Positions 1 to 6,117 of a stretch of DNA of 9,288 nucleotides are shown one piece after another. Every line of letters begins with the position of its first letter. Position 1 is the stretch's first letter. Where the stretch lies: positions 1 through 9,288 of the forward strand of contig VSMX01000027.1 of assembly GCA_009773975.1 (NCBI GenBank). The letters are read 5' to 3'. Both the position numbers and the translations under genes were made by a program. Below the pieces are notes generated by a model. The model did not search any database, had not been told where the DNA came from, and saw nothing but the letters and a program-made list of their open reading frames with translations. Origin of the DNA: Desulfovibrio sp. Lineage in GTDB: Bacteria > Desulfobacterota > Desulfovibrionia > Desulfovibrionales > Desulfovibrionaceae.

Positions 1-836
1 ATTAAAACTACAGGGGAAATAATGCCATTCAAGGTAAAAAACGCCATATTGATATTATGAAGATCTTCCGGTTTTACAAGCTTGTGTTCCCAGAATAGGA
101 GGATTCCTGTTCCCAGGCAGATAATATACCACGGCCAGGCCAAATTTGCCGCGAATCCACATAATAAAAGAAATATTACTGTCAGGATATGTGAAAATGC
201 CGCAAGGGCAAGGGCTGTATTTGGTCCAAGGTCTGCTGGCAATGAATGCAGGCCATGCCTGGTATCAATATCCAGATCCTGAAATGAATAATATACGTCA
301 AAAGCGCCTACCCAAAAAGTTACTGCAAAAAATAACAATACAGGTGGCAACCCGGGCACATGCGGATTTATGGCAAGCCAGCCAGCCAGTGGCGCAAGCC
401 CCAGGGTTGCGCCCAGCCAGTAATGGCATAAGGGGCTGAATCTTTTCACATAACTGTATGCTCCGGCAAAAAGAATAGTGGGCATCGAAAGCCAAAGACA
501 GACTTTGTTCAGGAAAGCACAGGAAATTATAAAAACGATACAGCAAATTATGCTGAAAATCCACGCCTGGCCTTTTGTAATTGCTCCAGTAACAAGAGGT
601 CTGCGGGCAGTCCTCGGGTTTTGCCTGTCAAATTCGAGGTCCGCAATACGATTGAAGGTCATGGCAAAAGACCTGATAGCGACCATTGCGACAGTCAATG
701 CAATAAACGGTTTAAAATCAGGCATGCCATCAGCCGCAAGAAACAAGCCGGCCCAGGCGTATGGCAGGGCAAAAATGGAATGTTCAATCTTGATCATCCG
801 GCAAATATCATAAAAGGATTTGATTAATCTGTTCAT
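1..836 (-). CDS. ubiA: UbiA-family polyprenyltransferase (4-hydroxybenzoate / MqnP-like), 3' end cut by window edge
   Basis: Integral membrane enzyme that would attach a polyprenyl chain to an aromatic acid in menaquinone or ubiquinone synthesis. The frame is open from ATG at 836 to the left edge, giving 278 visible residues; the family usually has about 285-295, so only a short C-terminus is missing. Both Asp-rich Mg/diphosphate motifs are visible: N62xxxD66xxxD70 in NRIADLEFD, followed by RQNPRTARRPL, and Y183xxxD187xxxD191 in YSFQDLDID. Many hydrophobic segments alternate with short loops. The start codon overlaps the stop of the upstream MogA-like gene (ATGA at 836-833), so the two are probably translationally coupled. 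From general knowledge, this type in anaerobic deltaproteobacteria usually serves the futalosine menaquinone route (MqnP role). Substrate is inferred; family is confident. Confidence 0.9.
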   Translation of the reverse strand, partial: MNRLIKSFYDICRMIKIEHSIFALPYAWAGLFLAADGMPDFKPFIALTVAMVAIRSFAMTFNRIADLEFDRQNPRTARRPLVTGAITKGQAWIFSIICCIVFIISCAFLNKVCLWLSMPTILFAGAYSYVKRFSPLCHYWLGATLGLAPLAGWLAINPHVPGLPPVLLFFAVTFWVGAFDVYYSFQDLDIDTRHGLHSLPADLGPNTALALAAFSHILTVIFLLLCGFAANLAWPWYIICLGTGILLFWEHKLVKPEDLHNINMAFFTLNGIISPVVL

Positions 837-1690
837 ATAACCATCCCGCAATCTCTTTGATCGCCATGCAGCTTGGAAAGGGTATGCTCCAGAATTGGCA
901 GGACTGCTTCAAGGTTTTCCTGAATCGCCTTTGGACTGCCCGGCAAATTGATAACCAGGCTTCTGCCAATAATTCCTGCCCTGGCCCGGGATATTGCCGC
1001 ATGAGGAGTTTTTGCAAGTCCGGCCATCATCATGGCTTGAACGATTCCATCCATGTGCGCATCCAGCATTCTTTCCGTTGTCTGCGGCGTTATATCTCTT
1101 GGACTTAATCCTGTTCCGCCTGTTGTAAGAATCAGGTCAAATCCCTGATTGCATGAAAGGTCCGTGAGCAGCGCTCTTAATGAAGTGGAATCATCACCCA
1201 TCAGATATCTTTTACTGATACATATATTTATCGCTGATTTTGCCAATTTTTCAATCAAAGGGCCCCCAAGATCTTCTCTTTTTCCGCAAAACCCCTTGTC
1301 TGATAACGTAATGATAGCCAATGACCAACCGTTTTTGGATATCTTGAACTGGCCGGCTTCTTTCATGCATTTGATATCAACAAGGGCAGTCAGAAGCGGA
1401 CACGAGTAACCAAGAAATGAAACAGGGTTATTTTCCCTTATGTATATCTGGTCTGAACCTGGATTTATAATATCCATGAAGATTCTGCCTGAAACCATGA
1501 ATTTGGCATCCGCGCTTTCATTGTTCAATATGGAACCGACGACAAGATTGTCATCCGGGCACAGCTCTGAAGCTTCATTAAGAAGAAAATGAGCAGGAGC
1601 TTTAATAAGATTATTAATATTTTCCCTGATCAGGGGCAATGTCGCGTCCTTGTGGCAGGAGTGGGCCATGATATAAAAACACATATACAA
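833..1690 (-). CDS. MogA/MoaB-like molybdenum cofactor protein with long N-terminal extension
   Basis: The C-terminal half is a MoCF_biosynth domain, the fold that adenylates molybdopterin before molybdenum insertion (MogA/MoaB). It starts near residue 122 with the SDKG-type first motif (AIITLSDKG, with GGPLIEKLA after it), has the signature TTGGTGLSPRD at 189-199 and PGSPKA at 250-255. MogA proteins are usually about 165-200 residues; this one has up to 285. The first ~120 residues (for example DDNLVVGSILN, FMVSGRIFMDI, SFLGYSC) belong to no family I can name. The start is uncertain: TTG 1690, ATG 1684 and ATG 1669 are in frame and none has a strong ribosome binding site; AGG at 1701-1699 suits the first two better. 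It is first in a two-gene unit with the prenyltransferase. Molybdenum or tungsten enzymes such as formate dehydrogenase would be the natural clients in an anaerobe (inference). Confidence 0.85.
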   Translation of the reverse strand: MYMCFYIMAHSCHKDATLPLIRENINNLIKAPAHFLLNEASELCPDDNLVVGSILNNESADAKFMVSGRIFMDIINPGSDQIYIRENNPVSFLGYSCPLLTALVDIKCMKEAGQFKISKNGWSLAIITLSDKGFCGKREDLGGPLIEKLAKSAINICISKRYLMGDDSTSLRALLTDLSCNQGFDLILTTGGTGLSPRDITPQTTERMLDAHMDGIVQAMMMAGLAKTPHAAISRARAGIIGRSLVINLPGSPKAIQENLEAVLPILEHTLSKLHGDQRDCGMVI

Positions 1691-1726
1691 ACTGCCTGGT
1701 TAAGCGGGGTAAGTCATAAAGTGCGT

Positions 1727-1755
1727 ATTGTAGCCACAAGCCTTATGAGTTACAA
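1727..1755 (-). promoter_or_regulatory. sigma70-like promoter for the mogA-like/ubiA pair
   Basis: On the minus strand TTGTAA (1755-1750) is followed after exactly 17 bases by TACAAT (1732-1727), matching 4/6 and 5/6 of the consensus boxes. Transcription would start near 1720, giving a leader of about 30-50 nt to the possible start codons at 1690, 1684 or 1669. It lies in the divergent gap between this operon and queF. No experimental evidence. Confidence 0.5.
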
Positions 1756-1806
1756 GCAGAGTGGATAGTCCATAAAAATCAATTCTAATTTTCAAAGGTA
1801 AAACTT

Positions 1807-2295
1807 ATGGCAAGCAGAAGTGAAGATGATACCAGAAATTTGAAATTGCTGGGACTGGGAAAAATGCCCCAGCTCGATCATGGCCCGGACAAAAGCATTT
1901 TGGAAATTTTTCCAAACCGTTTTCCGCAGCGACCTTATATCATAAGAATTGAATTCCCTGAATTTACTTCTCTATGCCCGGTTACAGGCCAGCCTGATTT
2001 CGGAACAATTATGGTAGAATATATTCCGCACGAATTTTGCGTGGAATCCAAAAGTTTCAAGTTGTATATGTTTGCATACAGGAATCACCAGTCCTTTATG
2101 GAAACCATAACAAATTCAATTCTTGAAGATCTGGTAGCTCTTATGGACCCGTTATGGTGCAGGGGTAAAGGGCTTTTTGTTCCCCGGGGCGGCACAAGAA
2201 TTGATATTTTTGCCGAGCATTTCAAAAAAATGCCTTCAGAAGACGATGCAAATATTAAATACGCTGTTAATGCCTGGAAAATGGAGCAGCGGTAA
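1807..2295 (+). CDS. queF: NADPH-dependent 7-cyano-7-deazaguanine (preQ0) reductase, QueF type I
   Basis: Reduces the nitrile of preQ0 to the aminomethyl group of preQ1 in queuosine tRNA modification, in the cytoplasm. The 162-residue size fits the short unimodular QueF class. Seen in order: catalytic Cys57 in TSLCPVTGQPDF with Asp64, the QueF motif ESKSFKLYMFAYRNH (80-94) with Glu80, and Glu99 in SFMET. The widely conserved Phe-His-Glu after the motif reads Phe97-Met98-Glu99 here, so the expected active-site His is Met. The C-terminus has the usual GLFVPRGGTRIDIF strand. Start ATG 1807 is preceded by AAGG at 1795-1798 with 8-base spacing. It is transcribed away from the mogA-like gene; no other queuosine gene and no recognisable preQ1 riboswitch lies beside it. 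Confidence 0.93.
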   Translation: MASRSEDDTRNLKLLGLGKMPQLDHGPDKSILEIFPNRFPQRPYIIRIEFPEFTSLCPVTGQPDFGTIMVEYIPHEFCVESKSFKLYMFAYRNHQSFMETITNSILEDLVALMDPLWCRGKGLFVPRGGTRIDIFAEHFKKMPSEDDANIKYAVNAWKMEQR

Positions 2296-2327
2296 AAATT
2301 CATTGTCAAAATAATATAATTTTTACC
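2291..2327 (+). terminator. AT-rich inverted repeat over the queF stop codon, possible weak terminator
   Basis: A perfect 10-base arm GGTAAAAATT (2291-2300) pairs with AATTTTTACC (2318-2327) around a 17-base loop. The left arm contains the queF stop codon. The right arm carries a T-run but there is no T-tract after the stem and the stem is GC-poor, so it could equally protect the 3' end of the mRNA. Confidence 0.3.
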
Positions 2328-2375
2328 TGATTAAATTGGATAATTCTCCGATTACTGTTAATGATGCGCGATTAA

Positions 2376-2403
2376 TTGCATTACTCCAAATAAGCCCTAT
2401 TTT
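2376..2403 (+). promoter_or_regulatory. weak sigma70-like promoter candidate ahead of the sensor gene
   Basis: TTGCAT (2376-2381), a 16-base gap, then TATTTT (2398-2403); each box matches 4/6. It sits in the 280-base gap between queF and the membrane sensor gene and would give a leader of about 165 nt containing both hairpins described below. In AT-rich DNA such matches arise by chance, so this is tentative. Confidence 0.25.
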
Positions 2404-2467
2404 GGAATTTTGATATTATTCGGCCTTAAATCCGGGGCTTCAAACCACAAATGTATTTGCGATCAGG

Positions 2468-2496
2468 GGGAATATCCATTTTCCATGGATATTCCC
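2468..2496. repeat. perfect 11-bp inverted repeat in the leader of the sensor gene
   Basis: GGGAATATCCA (2468-2478) and TGGATATTCCC (2486-2496) are exact reverse complements around a 7-base spacer. Neither strand has a T-tract after it, so it is not an intrinsic terminator. It could be an operator for a dimeric regulator or an mRNA leader hairpin. The 2296-2575 gap holds no convincing gene. Confidence 0.6.
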
Positions 2497-2544
2497 ATTC
2501 AAGAATTGCTGAAGTCCCGGTAATTTATATTCATACAAGTTATT

Positions 2545-2578
2545 GGAGGACCGGATATTTTCCGGAAAATTGCTTATG
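2545..2578 (+). promoter_or_regulatory. ribosome binding site separated from its ATG by a small hairpin
   Basis: The best Shine-Dalgarno sequence, GGAGGA (2545-2550), is 25 bases before ATG 2576, normally too far. Exactly between them lies CCGGA-TATTT-TCCGG (2551-2565), a perfect 5-bp stem starting at the base after GGAGGA. If folded, it leaves 10 bases between the site and the ATG, a workable distance. The alternative start TTG 2543 overlaps the GGAGGA itself and so would have no upstream binding site. Confidence 0.45.
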
Positions 2579-3571
2579 TCCAACAATTTTCGCTCAAATC
2601 GACTATGGCTTGCCCTGGCGATTTGGGCTATCGGCCTAATCCTGTTTATTGTTCTTGGCCTTTGGAATATAAATATTGGCCAAAAGAATACTGAAGACAG
2701 GCTACTGGGGGAGGCAGGGAGAATTGCCTCTCAACTTGCTTCGCTTTTATCCTTGCATAATGGAGAGCTGGATGGATTTACAGCCAGGGCTATCGTTACG
2801 GGAGCGATGGAAGATGAAAATCTTTATGCTGTGAAAATTGAAACCAGGCAGGGAATGAAAGAAGGAAGAAGAAGAAATTATCTATGGGAGCCAATTCTTT
2901 GGGACGATGAGGTTATTGAAAATTGCATCCAGGGAATGACGCCATTAAAATATGACGGAAAGGCGGTTGGTTCCGTCGAAGTATGGCTTTCTCCAAGGCA
3001 GATCGAAGAGGAAGAAGCAGAAATATTCGAGCATGAAAGTCTGCGATTTTTGATATTGGCTTTTTTCTGGTCAACAGCCATTTTTTTACTCCTCTGGTAT
3101 TGGGGAGAATTTCATCGTCTGAAAAAACAATTGGCTGAAAAGAAAAATGTTTCAAAAAAATCAGAAACTTCCGATAGTTCTCCAATTGTGCTTGGTTTGA
3201 GCGTAAAAAATGAAAACTATGACATCCAAAGCGACCTGCCAGCTTGCGACCAGGCTAAAGGGAGAAAATTTCAACGCAAAAATCCGGATTCCTGGCTTGT
3301 AACTGCTGGTCTCTTTCGACAGACTTTTTTGAGAGGCCCTGAACTTATGAGCAGGTTATATGCAAATGGCGAGTTTGCCGGTCTTTGTCATCTGGGCAGA
3401 ATATTGGAGAAAGCTGCGCCATGCCTTGGAGCAGCGCGCCTTCTGCAGGCTGCGCGGGATATGCAAGCCGCATTGAATGATCCGGAAAGCAAGGAACGGG
3501 CAACTTGTGTAGAAGAATGCGCAACTGCCCTGGAAAAAGTTTTGATTTCGTTGAGTGGAGAAACAAAGTAG
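2576..3571 (+). CDS. two-TM sensor-like membrane protein with degenerate HPt-like C-terminus
   Basis: I recognise no named family for this 331-residue protein. TM1 is at about 11-32 and TM2 at about 157-176, enclosing a periplasmic domain of ~125 residues. That domain reads like the small Cache/PAS-type input domain of chemoreceptors and kinases: ENLYAVKIET, then a WEPILWDDEVIENCIQG stretch, then YDGKAVGSVEVWLS just before TM2. After a charged linker (180-235) the C-terminus (about 240-325) resembles a histidine phosphotransfer (HPt) four-helix domain: RILEKAAPCLGAARLLQAA aligns with the HxLKGxAxxLGAxxL core. The phospho-accepting His falls on Arg275 and the Lys-Gly on Glu-Lys, so phosphotransfer looks lost; His272 is three residues away. 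No kinase or ATPase domain is present. Start ATG 2576 is preferred over TTG 2543. ftsY follows on the same strand 250 bases later. Role unknown; a signalling scaffold or regulator is inference. Confidence 0.75.
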   Translation: MSNNFRSNRLWLALAIWAIGLILFIVLGLWNINIGQKNTEDRLLGEAGRIASQLASLLSLHNGELDGFTARAIVTGAMEDENLYAVKIETRQGMKEGRRRNYLWEPILWDDEVIENCIQGMTPLKYDGKAVGSVEVWLSPRQIEEEEAEIFEHESLRFLILAFFWSTAIFLLLWYWGEFHRLKKQLAEKKNVSKKSETSDSSPIVLGLSVKNENYDIQSDLPACDQAKGRKFQRKNPDSWLVTAGLFRQTFLRGPELMSRLYANGEFAGLCHLGRILEKAAPCLGAARLLQAARDMQAALNDPESKERATCVEECATALEKVLISLSGETK

Positions 3572-3601
3572 TATCACGTCAAGCGATAATTCGGTAGTGC
3601 A

Positions 3602-3630
3602 TTGACATCGACAGGAATTGATATTTTCAT
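3602..3630 (+). promoter_or_regulatory. sigma70-like promoter candidate for ftsY
   Basis: A perfect TTGACA (3602-3607) is followed after 17 bases by TTTCAT (3625-3630), 4/6 to TATAAT. Transcription would begin near 3637, directly before the structured stretch that leads to ftsY, so the ftsY mRNA would carry a leader of about 185 nt. Confidence 0.4.
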
Positions 3631-3646
3631 TCGCGAGTTCCTTTGT

Positions 3647-3784
3647 GGTTTGAGACCTTGGCCTTCAGGGCGAATAAGCCCGCACCCCGCACTCTCGGGC
3701 GGGGTATCAGACTCGGGCGGTTAGCCTGGGAGGGAGCTCAAACCCCTTCCAGGCGCAAGATGCAAAGCCCGGAAGGGCTTTGCA
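3647..3784 (+). promoter_or_regulatory. structured, GC-rich leader element upstream of ftsY (candidate RNA structure)
   Basis: Four hairpins can be drawn in 117 bases. H1 is GGGC/GCCC (3668-3681). H2 is ACCCCGC (3684-3690) with GCGGGGT (3699-3705). H3 is an 11-bp stem with one G-U (3724-3734 with 3744-3754). H4 is a perfect 10-bp stem TGCAAAGCCC/GGGCTTTGCA with a GGAA tetraloop (3761-3784). In addition GGTTTGAG (3647-3654) is complementary to CTCAAACC (3737-3744), seven bases of which lie in the loop of H3. It could therefore form a pseudoknot or an alternative closing stem. CTCGGGCGG occurs twice (3694-3702, 3712-3720). GC content is clearly above the flanks. No T-tract follows H4, so it is not a simple terminator. 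I match it to no known RNA family; it may also be a dispersed palindromic repeat. Confidence 0.5.
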
Positions 3785-3821
3785 ACCAATTTGGTCAGGA
3801 TACAATAGAGGGGTGCGTAAG

Positions 3822-5381
3822 ATGGGTTTTTTTTCAGCAGTTAAAAAATTATTTGGCGGTGGGGATGAAAAAGCTCAGGATATAAAAGAAAAGCATGAAG
3901 AAATAGCCGAAACTCCTGGTATATTATCTGATGATCGGGAAATTCATCCAGAAACGAAAAATGATGAAAAAGAACCAGTCGATCTCGATACCTTTTCAGA
4001 ATGTAAATCCGTGGATGATGAAATTACGGCAAATGTGAATCCTGTCATTACTCAAGCAGAAGAACAACTTGAATACGAGAATGAAGAGAGTATCGAGCAG
4101 GCAAATAAAGAATATGAAACTGCTGCCGAATTGAAAAAAAGTGGGGGCAATGATCCGGCTGATATATCTTCCGCCAACGAAATGCTGGTGCGTTTAAGAG
4201 ATGCCGAGCCAAAACTTTCGAAATGGCTTGAAATTGTCCTGGAAGATGTAGATGCTCCGGGGCAATTATTATGGGATAGAATAGCTTTTTTATTGCGTTC
4301 GCTGGATGCTCCCCAGGAAGAAATTGAAAAATTCATCGATGAATTCCAAAAATGGCTGGAGAGGATGGAATATGCGCACATTGATGAATTTCGTTCCGAA
4401 TTGCAATATCAACTTGCCCTGGCCCTGGATCTTGAAGATGAGGAAGATGAAAGAAGTCGTCTGTTTATCAAGTTGAGCGAGGGCCTGGCCAAAACAAGAG
4501 AGCAGTTTTCCCGCCGTCTTGATAAGCTTTTTGCAAGCAAGGGCGAATTGGATGAAAGTTTCTGGGAAGAACTGGAAGAGTTATTCATAATGGCCGATCT
4601 TGGTTATGAGCCAGCGATGGAATTAACTTCCAGGCTCAGGGAAAGAGCCAGAAAGGAAAAGATAACTTCGAGAACTGAAATAAGACACCTTCTTCATGCC
4701 GAGGTAGAAGATATTTTCCGCGTCCAGAAAAAGATAACTGCTGTAAATCCACCGGAAGTAGTTCTGATGATAGGTGTGAATGGCGCGGGAAAAACCACTA
4801 CCATTGCCAAACTTGCCCACAGGGCAAAAATGCAGGGCAAAAAGGTTTTGGTTGCCGCTGGTGATACTTTCAGGGCCGCGGCCATTGACCAGCTTGCAGT
4901 ATGGGCCGAGCGCGCTGGCGTGGAATTTTTTGCCAAGGCGCCAGGAACGGATCCTGCCGCGGTGGCTTATGAAGCAGTTGACCATGCGATTAAAGATTGT
5001 CTTGATTTAATATTTTTGGATACATCAGGAAGATTGCAAACAAAGACCAATCTCATGCAGGAATTGGGCAAGATAAGACAAGTTCTTGGCAAAAAGCATC
5101 CCGGAGCACCCCACAGAAGTATTCTTGTTCTTGATGCGACAACAGGCCAGAATGCCCTTTCCCAGGCAAAATTGTTCAAAGAAGCGGCAAATGCCGATGA
5201 GCTCATCTTGACCAAACTGGATGGCACAGCCAAGGGCGGTGTTGCCATAGCTGTGGCCATGCAGGAAAATTTACCAATTTCATACATCGGGCTGGGTGAA
5301 AAAATGGAAGATTTGCGGCCATTCAATGGAGAAGATTATGCAAACGCGCTTTTGGGGACAGATAAAACAGAAGCTGCATGA
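3822..5381 (+). CDS. ftsY: Signal recognition particle receptor FtsY (SRP-type GTPase)
   Basis: Membrane-associated receptor GTPase that docks the SRP (Ffh plus 4.5S RNA) with its ribosome-nascent chain and passes it to SecYEG. ATG 3822 gives 519 residues beginning MGFFSAVKKLFG, an amphipathic N-terminus typical of FtsY, with GAGGGG at 3808-3813 seven to eight bases upstream. In-frame TTG 3780 lies inside hairpin H4 and is rejected. Order: acidic A domain (about 20-125), a helical block rich in Trp, Leu and Glu (about 127-205), the N helical bundle (about 212-300), then the G domain. G-domain motifs are G1 GVNGAGKTTT (318-327), the DTFRAAAIDQL insertion-box segment, G3 DTSGRL (400-405; the usual Ala is Ser), G4 TKLDGTAKGG (464-473) and GLGEKMEDLRPF near the C-terminus. 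The helical block is more ordered than most A domains. ftsY converges with the phosphoramidate operon. Confidence 0.97.
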   Translation: MGFFSAVKKLFGGGDEKAQDIKEKHEEIAETPGILSDDREIHPETKNDEKEPVDLDTFSECKSVDDEITANVNPVITQAEEQLEYENEESIEQANKEYETAAELKKSGGNDPADISSANEMLVRLRDAEPKLSKWLEIVLEDVDAPGQLLWDRIAFLLRSLDAPQEEIEKFIDEFQKWLERMEYAHIDEFRSELQYQLALALDLEDEEDERSRLFIKLSEGLAKTREQFSRRLDKLFASKGELDESFWEELEELFIMADLGYEPAMELTSRLRERARKEKITSRTEIRHLLHAEVEDIFRVQKKITAVNPPEVVLMIGVNGAGKTTTIAKLAHRAKMQGKKVLVAAGDTFRAAAIDQLAVWAERAGVEFFAKAPGTDPAAVAYEAVDHAIKDCLDLIFLDTSGRLQTKTNLMQELGKIRQVLGKKHPGAPHRSILVLDATTGQNALSQAKLFKEAANADELILTKLDGTAKGGVAIAVAMQENLPISYIGLGEKMEDLRPFNGEDYANALLGTDKTEAA

Positions 5382-5460
5382 TGCAACTTTGCAAATAGAT
5401 AATTGATTGAAAATTCTGACAATAAGGCTTTGACAATGATACGATAGACTTGCTTTCGAC

Positions 5461-5520
5461 CATGGCTGCCCATCCTTGGCTGGGGGGCTTATCCGCCCAT
5501 TATGCCATGTTTTTCTTTTT
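5461..5520 (+). terminator. candidate intrinsic terminator of ftsY
   Basis: CATGGC (5461-5466) pairs with GCCATG (5504-5509), immediately followed by the T-rich tract TTTTTCTTTTT (5510-5520). A smaller hairpin GGGC/GCCC (5485-5498) lies inside. The large loop weakens the call, but a stem flush against an 11-base T/C tract 80 bases after ftsY is suggestive. The rest of the 5382-5617 convergent gap has only a short palindrome, TGCAGA/TCTGCA (5520-5535), and no supported gene. Confidence 0.45.
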
Positions 5521-5617
5521 GCAGAAGATTCTGCACGCTACCGATCAGTGCCGCGCTTGAGCTTTGCGGCTATTCGGGCATCAAAATTGAAGATGACGGC
5601 GTTAAGGGATTTTGGGG

Positions 5618-6115
5618 TCAAGCAAAAAATTTCATGACAGCCTCAACAGCCTCCCCAAAGCCCTGGCTGCCATCCAGCCGTAAATGAGGCTGTTCGGGAA
5701 ATTCGGCTTTGGTCTGCTTGCCGGCCATATTCGGCACATTGGCGGCATATAGTCCTTTCGGGTCGCGCCTGCGGCGTTCTTCTTCCGGCACATCCAGGAA
5801 TACTTCAAGATAATTGGGCAGATTTTCCCTGTTCCAGGCGTGCAGATCGTGAAAAAGTGAAATGGTCGCCACAAGCACAATAAAACCCTGCCTGGCCAGC
5901 AAGCCGGCGAGCCTTGCGTAGGTTTTGGCAAGTTTTTTTCTGCTTTCAACATCAAAGCCATGGTTTGCCGACCCCAGGGCCTCCCGGAGTTCGTCGCCGT
6001 CCAGCAATATTGAGCCAGGGAGTTCTTTTTGCAGAGCCTTTGCCAATGTTGTTTTGCCCGAGCCGGACAGGCCGGTAATCCAGATTACCCGGCCCGGGTT
6101 TGTCATTTGGGACAC
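5618..6115 (-). CDS. APS-kinase-like small kinase, probable CDP-amidate 3'-kinase (Cj1415-like)
   Basis: A 165-residue P-loop kinase of the CysC (adenylylsulfate kinase) family: Walker A GLSGSGKTT (15-23), LDGDELREAL (38-47), RDPKGLY (117-123) and an HLRLDG end strand. The canonical APS-kinase segment after the DGD box (FSxxDRxENIRR) reads FDVESRKKLAKTY, and the ISPFR-type segment reads ISLFHDLHAWNREN, so the nucleotide-substrate pocket looks altered. In C. jejuni, Cj1415 belongs to this family but phosphorylates the 3'-OH of cytidine diphosphoramidate instead of adenylylsulfate; the neighbours here make that role likely. GTG 6115, two bases after the methyltransferase stop, is preferred because AAGGA lies just upstream; ATG 6106 is the alternative. 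It is the last gene of the operon. Ordinary sulfate activation remains possible but no ATP sulfurylase is near. Confidence 0.85.
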   Translation of the reverse strand: MSQMTNPGRVIWITGLSGSGKTTLAKALQKELPGSILLDGDELREALGSANHGFDVESRKKLAKTYARLAGLLARQGFIVLVATISLFHDLHAWNRENLPNYLEVFLDVPEEERRRRDPKGLYAANVPNMAGKQTKAEFPEQPHLRLDGSQGFGEAVEAVMKFFA

Positions 6116-6117
6116 TA

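Noticed and set aside
298..813. Short reading frames on both strands within the first 840 bases
   Set aside because: They lie inside the prenyltransferase frame, which carries both Asp motifs and is open to the window edge.
1784..1789. TCTAAT as the -10 box of a queF promoter
   Set aside because: Transcription would start around 1796, removing most of the queF ribosome binding site at 1794-1798.
1691..1806. preQ1 riboswitch upstream of queF
   Set aside because: No compact C-rich loop/A-rich tail arrangement of preQ1-I nor other known preQ1 class could be seen in the 116-base gap.
3755..3800. SRP 4.5S RNA gene beside ftsY, suggested by the CCCGGAAGGG hairpin
   Set aside because: The stem is a perfect 10-bp helix and lacks the symmetric and asymmetric internal loops of SRP domain IV (no GUCAGG-type and AGCAG-type strands).
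3643..3885. 80-codon plus-strand reading frame before ftsY
   Set aside because: It spans the hairpin-rich leader and runs into the ftsY start in another frame; its product has biased, unstructured composition and no ribosome binding site.
5502..5687. 61-codon plus-strand frame in the gap after ftsY
   Set aside because: It starts at the terminator T-tract, has no ribosome binding site and overlaps the end of the kinase gene on the other strand.
5618..6115. Ordinary CysC of assimilatory sulfate activation
   Set aside because: No ATP sulfurylase, PAPS reductase or other sulfur gene is adjacent, and the neighbours match the phosphoramidate pathway instead.
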